Origin: Chamaecrista fasciculata
Taxonomy: Eukaryota > Streptophyta > Magnoliopsida > Fabales > Fabaceae
Direction of reading: 5' to 3'
DNA: 64,000 bases
Assembly (NCBI GenBank): GCA_003254925.1
Contig: QANZ01055228.1
Span: 1-64,000, forward strand
Shown: one piece after another, positions 58,834 to 64,000 of the stretch
Layout of the letters: each line of letters opens with the position of its first letter
Position numbering within the stretch: position 1 is the stretch's first letter
The notes under the pieces: model-generated
The model's input: only the letters and a program-made list of their open reading frames with translations
Told to the model about the DNA's origin: nothing
The model's database searches: none
Translations under genes and position numbers: made by a program

Positions 58834-61800
58834 ATGGATCATCAGGAGATGGCAGACATGGAGTCTCAAACAACAAATGTTAGTAATAATACTAATGCAG
58901 CAACTACTCATCATAGATTTCCCGTTACTCTCAAGGTATGTATTTGTCAATTTCCCATTTTATCATTATTTTCAAGCTCTACTATAAATGCATAAGACTA
59001 TTTATACTTCATTATAGTAATCTATGCTCAAGTGCTTGGAGATTATTCAAGTCTCCAGTATCAATCAAACCGAGATTTGAAATTGTAGTTCTTGACTAAT
59101 TAATTATTAAATATTATTTGACATATTGAATTTAGATTATCTGAACACGTGTATTAATTATAATTTGTTGTGATGATCGATCTCAGTTGTTACTTAATTT
59201 TTGTTCTTTGTTTCTATTACTATTTTATTTATGGTCAAAGTCTTATTTGGTCCCTCAATTATGTTTAGTGTTCTAAAATGGTCCTTCAGTTATTTTTCGT
59301 TTCGTTTTGGTCTCTCAGTTTTCCAAAATGTTGCACCGTAAGTCCTTCAACACTTTTCATCTACTTTTTTTGTTAAAAAAATAAATAAATAAATTTCATC
59401 CCCCAAAAGTTTTAGTTTTTTACATTAAACTTTTTCCGTTAATTATTCTTATGCAACATTTTGGAAAACTAAGGGACCAAAACGGAATAAAAAATAACTG
59501 GGGGGCCAATTTGGAACATTAAGCATAATTGAGGGACCAATATAGGACTTTAGCCTTGATTTATTGTTGTTTTTTTTTTGTTTTAGATTGTTAATGATTA
59601 ACTAAATAAATGGTTTCTGAAAGGTGATCGAGTTGACAACTCAGTCTCTAAAAGATTGAAATGTACAGTTTAATTCCTGAAAGATCAAAATGATATACTA
59701 TTTAGTCCATAAAAAAAACTAATTATTTAATATATCTTTTTGATCTTTCATAGATTAAAGTGTACATTTCAATTTTTTAGAAACTAAATTAGGAGCTATA
59801 GATAATTTTTGAAGAAGCAAATTGATATTTTACTCAAATTATAAACATAATTAATGGATTTGAAACAATTATGAATTGCAGTTCAAGGACATAGAGTACA
59901 AGATCCAGGCAACAAAAAAATCAGAAGAGAAAGTGATCCTAAAAGGAGTGTCGGGCCTGATCAAGCCCGGCGAAATCCTGGCGATGTTGGGCCCATCGGG
60001 CAGCGGCAAAACGACTCTCCTAAAAGCCCTAGGTGGTCGGATCGAGTACGGGGAGCTCCAAGGAACCATAACCTACAACAACCGGGCTTTCTCAAACTCA
60101 ATGAGGCGTCACACGGGCTTTGTGGCCCAAGACGACGTCCTCTTCCCTCACTTAACGGTCACTGAAACCTTAGTCTTCGCGGCTCTTTTAAAACTTCCCA
60201 ACAACTTTTCAAACAAGGAGAAGATGTCCCGAGCCGAGGCAGTAATAAGCCAGCTCGGGTTAGCCGGGTGCAAAGACGGTATCATCGGGGACGTCGGCAA
60301 GGGGATCCCGGGCGTGTCGGGTGGGGAGAGGAGGAGGGTGAGTATTGGAGTGGAGGTGCTGGTAAACCCTAGCGTGCTGTTTTTGGACGAGCCGACGTCG
60401 GGGCTCGACTCGACGACGGCGCAGATAATAGTGGAGGGTTTATGGAAGGTGGCGAGGGAGGAAGGGGTCACGGTGGTCATGAGTATACACCAGCCTTCGA
60501 GTAGGTTGTATTATATGTTTCATAAGATTTTGGTGTTGTGTGAAGGGACTCCTTTGTATTTTGGGAAAGGTTGTGATGAAGCTATGAGATATTTTGGCCA
60601 TGTTGGCTTCTCGCCTAAGCTTGCTATGAATCCTGCCGATTTTATCTTGGATATTGCTAATGGTACGTATGATTTGTTTATATTATTCATTTGGTACTTA
60701 AATCTAACAGAGTTTTTAATTTAATCCTTAAATGGTAAAGGTTAAAGTGCACTTTTGGTCCCATAAATTTTGTAAAAGTCTCAATTTGGTCCCATAAGTT
60801 TTTTTGTTGCACTTTTGGTCTTAAATCTTTGCAAAAAGTTACAGATTTGGTCCCGTATCACTTTTGGTCCCATATATTTTGGTCAGGTTGTAGAGTTGGT
60901 CCCATATTTTTGCAAAAAGTTTCACCGTCAGTCCCACCTAATCCAAAAATATGAGACCAATTATGCAATTTAGCTAAAAGATATGGGATCAATTCAGCAA
61001 CACGACCCAAAGATATGGGATCAAATGTGCAACACAGGACTAAATCTGCAACTTGAGCAAAAGATATAAGACCAAAAGTGCAACAAAAAGGTTATGGGAC
61101 CAAATTGAGACTTTAACAAAAGTTATAAGACCAAAAGTGCACTTTGGCCAATGATAAAAATTTAATCCCATATATTTGTTCCTTAATTTGCAGGTGTGTG
61201 CTCTGACGAAGAATGGAAGGATCAGGCCGTAGTGAAGCAGAAATTGATTTCTGAATATAAGAACCAGATTGAGCCCCAGTTGAAAGCAATGCTAGATCAG
61301 GAAATGGGCGAGTCAAGTAATAATAATATGAATGATGAGGAAGATAGAGAATTTGGAAGATGGGTTACGACATGGAGGCAGCAATTCGGTGTGTTGCTGA
61401 GAAGAGGAGTCAAAGAGAGAAGACATGAATCATTCTCATACCTCAGGATTGCTCAAGTGTTTGTCGTCTCCATTCTTACAGGACTTTTATGGTATAACTC
61501 CCATATTTCAAACTTGCAGGATCAGGTAATCTTAACTATTAATACTCTTGGATTTTTACTTCATTTTTTTATAAACACAAGTTTTTTTTTTTTTTTGCTT
61601 AAGTGCACTTTTGGTCCCCCAAGTTTTGAAAACGTCTCAATTTGGTCCCTTAACTTTTTTGTTACAATTTTTGGTCCCCTAACTTTTGAAAACGTTTCAA
61701 CGTTGGTCTCAAGTGCACTTTCAAGTCATGAAAACATCTTCTCATGATGGTTAGGAGACCAAATTGAGACGTTTTCAAAAATTATGGGACCAAAATTGCA

Positions 61801-62733
61801 ACAAAAAAAGGTTAGGGGACAAAATTGAGACCTTTCAAAAATTAAGGGACCAAAATTGCACCTAAGCTTTTTTTTTTTTTTTTACCCGAGACTTATAAAG
61901 GCCGAATTACCTCCAAGCTAAGTCAAACCAATTAATTGAAGTTTCAAAATATATTTAATATAACTCCACACTATATATGTTGGTTTGATCGAAGAGATTA
62001 ATTACTTGATGAGTGAAAAGTTAAAAGTGAAGTTTTTTTTGAAGTTGAATGATATGAATGCATGCAGATTGGGCTTCTATTCCACATGGTAGGATTCTGG
62101 GGCTTCTTCCCTCTGTTGCAAGCCATATTCACATTCCCTCAAGAACGCACGATGCTAACAAAAGAACGATCCTCACGAACATACAGGCTTTCCTCCTACT
62201 TCCTCTCCAGAATCGTGGGTGATCTCCCACTCGAGCTACTGCTTCCCACAATCTTCTTAATGATCGTATACTGGATGGCGGGCCTAAAGCCCGAGCCCGC
62301 CAGCTTTTTGTACGCACTCTTGGGCCTCTTACTTTGCATCCTAGTCTCACAGGGCCTGGGCCTAGCCCTAGGTGCCCTCGTCATGGACCAAAAAGCGGCA
62401 TCCACACTTGGGAGCGTCATGATGCTAAGCTTCATGCTTGCTGGAGGATTTTATGTGCAACACGTCCCAAAGTTTATAGGGTGGATCAAGTATGTGTCCG
62501 TGAGTTATTATACTTTCAGGCTCTTTGTGGGGTCCCAGTATGGGGATAAGGACACATACCCTTGTGGCGATGACACGTGTTTGGTCGTGGACTTCCCTGC
62601 AATCAAGCATATAGGGATTGGTGTGATGGACCAATATGTGGCTCTTGTGGCTTTAGTCATCATGCTCGTGGGATATAGGCTTGTGGCTTATTTGGCTCTC
62701 ATGAGGATTGGGCGCACCAAGAAACTGGCTTAG
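58834..62733 (+). CDS. Half-size ABC transporter, subfamily G (626 aa)
   Basis: Four exons join in phase: 58834-58935, 59882-60662, 61194-61525 and 62068-62733. The nucleotide-binding domain is N-terminal, as in WBC-type ABCG proteins: Walker A GPSGSGKT (residues 71-78), Q-loop FVAQDD, signature VSGGERRR (about 180), Walker B VLFLDEP (about 199) and H-loop SIHQPSS (about 235). All key residues are intact. Six membrane segments follow ([98 protein letters not shown]), with a Cys-bearing outer loop YPCGDDTC. By eye it is nearest to the ABCG25 (abscisic acid exporter)/ABCG14/ABCG21 clade; substrate is not inferable. It works as a dimer, likely at the plasma membrane. Every intron holds foldback DNA. 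Confidence 0.94.
59233..59555. mobile_element. Mutator-type MITE in ABCG intron 1
   Basis: A 323-bp foldback: GGTCAAAGTCTTATTTGGTC at the left is inverted as GACCAATATAGGACTTTAGCC at the right. The flanks TTTATTTAT and TTGATTTAT agree at 8 of 9 positions, a probable 9-bp TSD. It has no coding capacity. Confidence 0.75.
59636..59795. repeat. Second foldback in ABCG intron 1
   Basis: The segment CTCTAAAAGATTGAAATGTA is answered by TACATTTCAATTTTTTAGAA, and CTGAAAGATCAAAATGATAT by ATATCTTTTTGATCTTTCAT. It is a short palindromic element with diverged arms and no clear TSD. Confidence 0.55.
60740..61149. mobile_element. Mutator-type MITE in ABCG intron 2
   Basis: A 410-bp foldback with ends GGTTAAAGTGCACTTTTGGT and, inverted, GGCCAAAGTGCACTTTTGGT. 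Flanking 9-mers AATGGTAAA and AATGATAAA differ at one position, as expected for a Mutator-type TSD. Both arms are filled with TTGGTCCCATA-type motifs or their complement. Confidence 0.8.
61597..61867. mobile_element. Foldback MITE in ABCG intron 3
   Basis: A 271-bp element with ends GCTTAAGTGCACTTTTGGTC and, inverted, GCTTAGGTGCAATTTTGGTC. It is a relative of the element in intron 2 by its TTTGGTCCC repeats. It sits in T-runs on both sides, so a 9-bp TSD cannot be distinguished from the homopolymer. Confidence 0.7.
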
Positions 62734-64000
62734 ACATTAGGAATTCGGATCTCATGCACTAGCAACTTTATCGTTTCAACTTTCAAGTGTTTTTTATAAA
62801 TAGTTTTTCATGCGAAAAAACTCAAAATTACACTATTACATTGAACTTGAAGTACTCTAGACAGAAGATCCAAATTAAGATTTTTGAGGTTCTCATTCTT
62901 TTCTTTGTACACTAATATTCCCTATGATCATTTGGAACCTGTTTGCTTCTATGATTGTCCAATAGTATTGTACCCTCCATTGATATATATGTAGATTTAC
63001 GAGGTTATAATCATATTTTTTTCCATAAATTAGAGATGAAAGCCTGATACAACAAGGCCCAACAAAGCCCGATGAAATGGGTCATGACCAAATCAAATTT
63101 GGGCTTCGAAGTTATATTTGTACAACAAGCAACAAATGTCATGGTGGGGTCTTAAAATTTGACGAAATATTTGCTTTTCGAGCCAGAAATAGAAGACGAC
63201 AAAAAAATGTTGTATTGAAAATCAGTGGTAATTATACATCAATACAAAATCAATCTTTTGAAAGCTAGCTTACATATATACATGTACTGGAAAATCATTT
63301 TTCACTAACTTGACTGGGGTTGGAGGTTTTCAAACTCCAAGAATTGGTTTCACTATGATTACTCTTATAGTTGACTTGCATTTTGTCAGCAGTATGCCCA
63401 CAAATTTCAATATCATAGTCAAACATATGATAATAAAATGTTTGGGCCTTTTCGACATTTACTCCGGGCTCGGACTGATGAGTTGTCAGACTTTCCACCC
63501 ACCAATGTCACGATTATTTGTTTTCCATTTTATTAATAAGCACATGTAGATCCATCCACCCTCCAAGATATATATATATATATATATATGTATCTTAAGT
63601 TATATTATTAAATATTAATTTGTGTACATTCCTCCAATATTTAAGGAAGGTTTTCCTTCAGAAACATGCACATGTCATTTTTGTGAAGAACTTCGTAGAC
63701 TTGTACCACATACTCTCGGCAGATAAGGAAACAGGAAGCCAGATTATATAATAATATAATCGAGGTGGGTTCATTTTATAATGCCACGCGTTTTAAATGA
63801 CATACCAATACCAATATATATTTATTATATTGTTAGTGATAAGCTTTATAACTGGATACATAATTGAGTTTACTTGAATATTTTATAAAATTTCACAGAA
63901 ATATGCCATGCATAACTACATAATATATCCTTTCTCTGAAAAAAAAATACAATAAATATCTTCCCCCACCCTTTAATAAACATATGGGTAAGTAAATATC
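62734..64000. other. ABCG 3' region and intergenic sequence
   Basis: The first 200-300 bases are probably the ABCG 3' UTR. A (TA)n run lies at about 63567-63589. No further gene or element was recognised before the end of the window. Confidence 0.5.

Overview
The window is nuclear DNA from a eudicot plant, probably a rosid. It is AT-rich intergenic sequence with intron-rich genes, GT-AG introns and plant transposon families (tRNA-derived SINEs, short Helitrons, Mutator-like and hAT-like MITEs, LINE and LTR fossils). The species cannot be named from the sequence. Isolated N bases (490, 2095, 25089, 46459) and one 7-N run inside poly-G (38287-38293) mark assembly joins.

Four host protein genes could be rebuilt exon by exon with every reading phase matching. 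They are a WD40 protein of the plant WDR44-like family (+, 12341-18135, 7 exons, 925 aa); the thylakoid-lumen cyclophilin CYP37 (-, 22660-29037, 12 exons, 461 aa); the TRAPPII tethering subunit TRS130/CLUB, the TRAPPC10 homologue (+, 31112-43631, 21 exons, 1259 aa); and a half-size ABCG transporter (+, 58834-62733, 4 exons, 626 aa). CYP37 and TRS130 are divergently transcribed about 2 kb apart. A tRNA-Gln(CTG) gene lies on the minus strand at 45404-45475. Less certain are a GC-rich first-exon-like fragment of a type II membrane protein (3751-4128), a two-exon 76-aa small protein (49099-49649) and a 73-aa small membrane protein (52099-52320, minus) whose upstream leader is a CAT repeat.

The rest is mostly mobile-element sequence, much of it with readable ends and target-site duplications (TSDs). 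Positions 1-3065 hold a tandem duplication whose copies differ by a Helitron and by a full versus truncated SINE. Positions 5.2-10.1 kb carry foldback, Mutator-like, Helitron and hAT-like short elements. A 501-bp solo LTR sits in a CYP37 intron. Positions 46.3-48.7 kb contain a 5'-truncated LINE with a solo LTR apparently nested in it. At 52574-54010 a 1.4-kb Mutator-like element with 140-bp inverted repeats and a perfect 9-bp TSD carries a GRF-zinc-finger/coiled-coil/transmembrane gene instead of a visible transposase. At 54468-55860 lies a Ty1/copia gag fossil, and from its broken end a five-copy 195-bp tandem array extends. All three ABCG introns contain foldback elements.

The host genes are housekeeping or transport genes without an evident joint pathway. 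The most unusual material is the GRF-carrying Mutator-like element, the 195-bp array rooted in retroelement sequence, the dimorphic 5' duplication, and the MITE load in one small gene.
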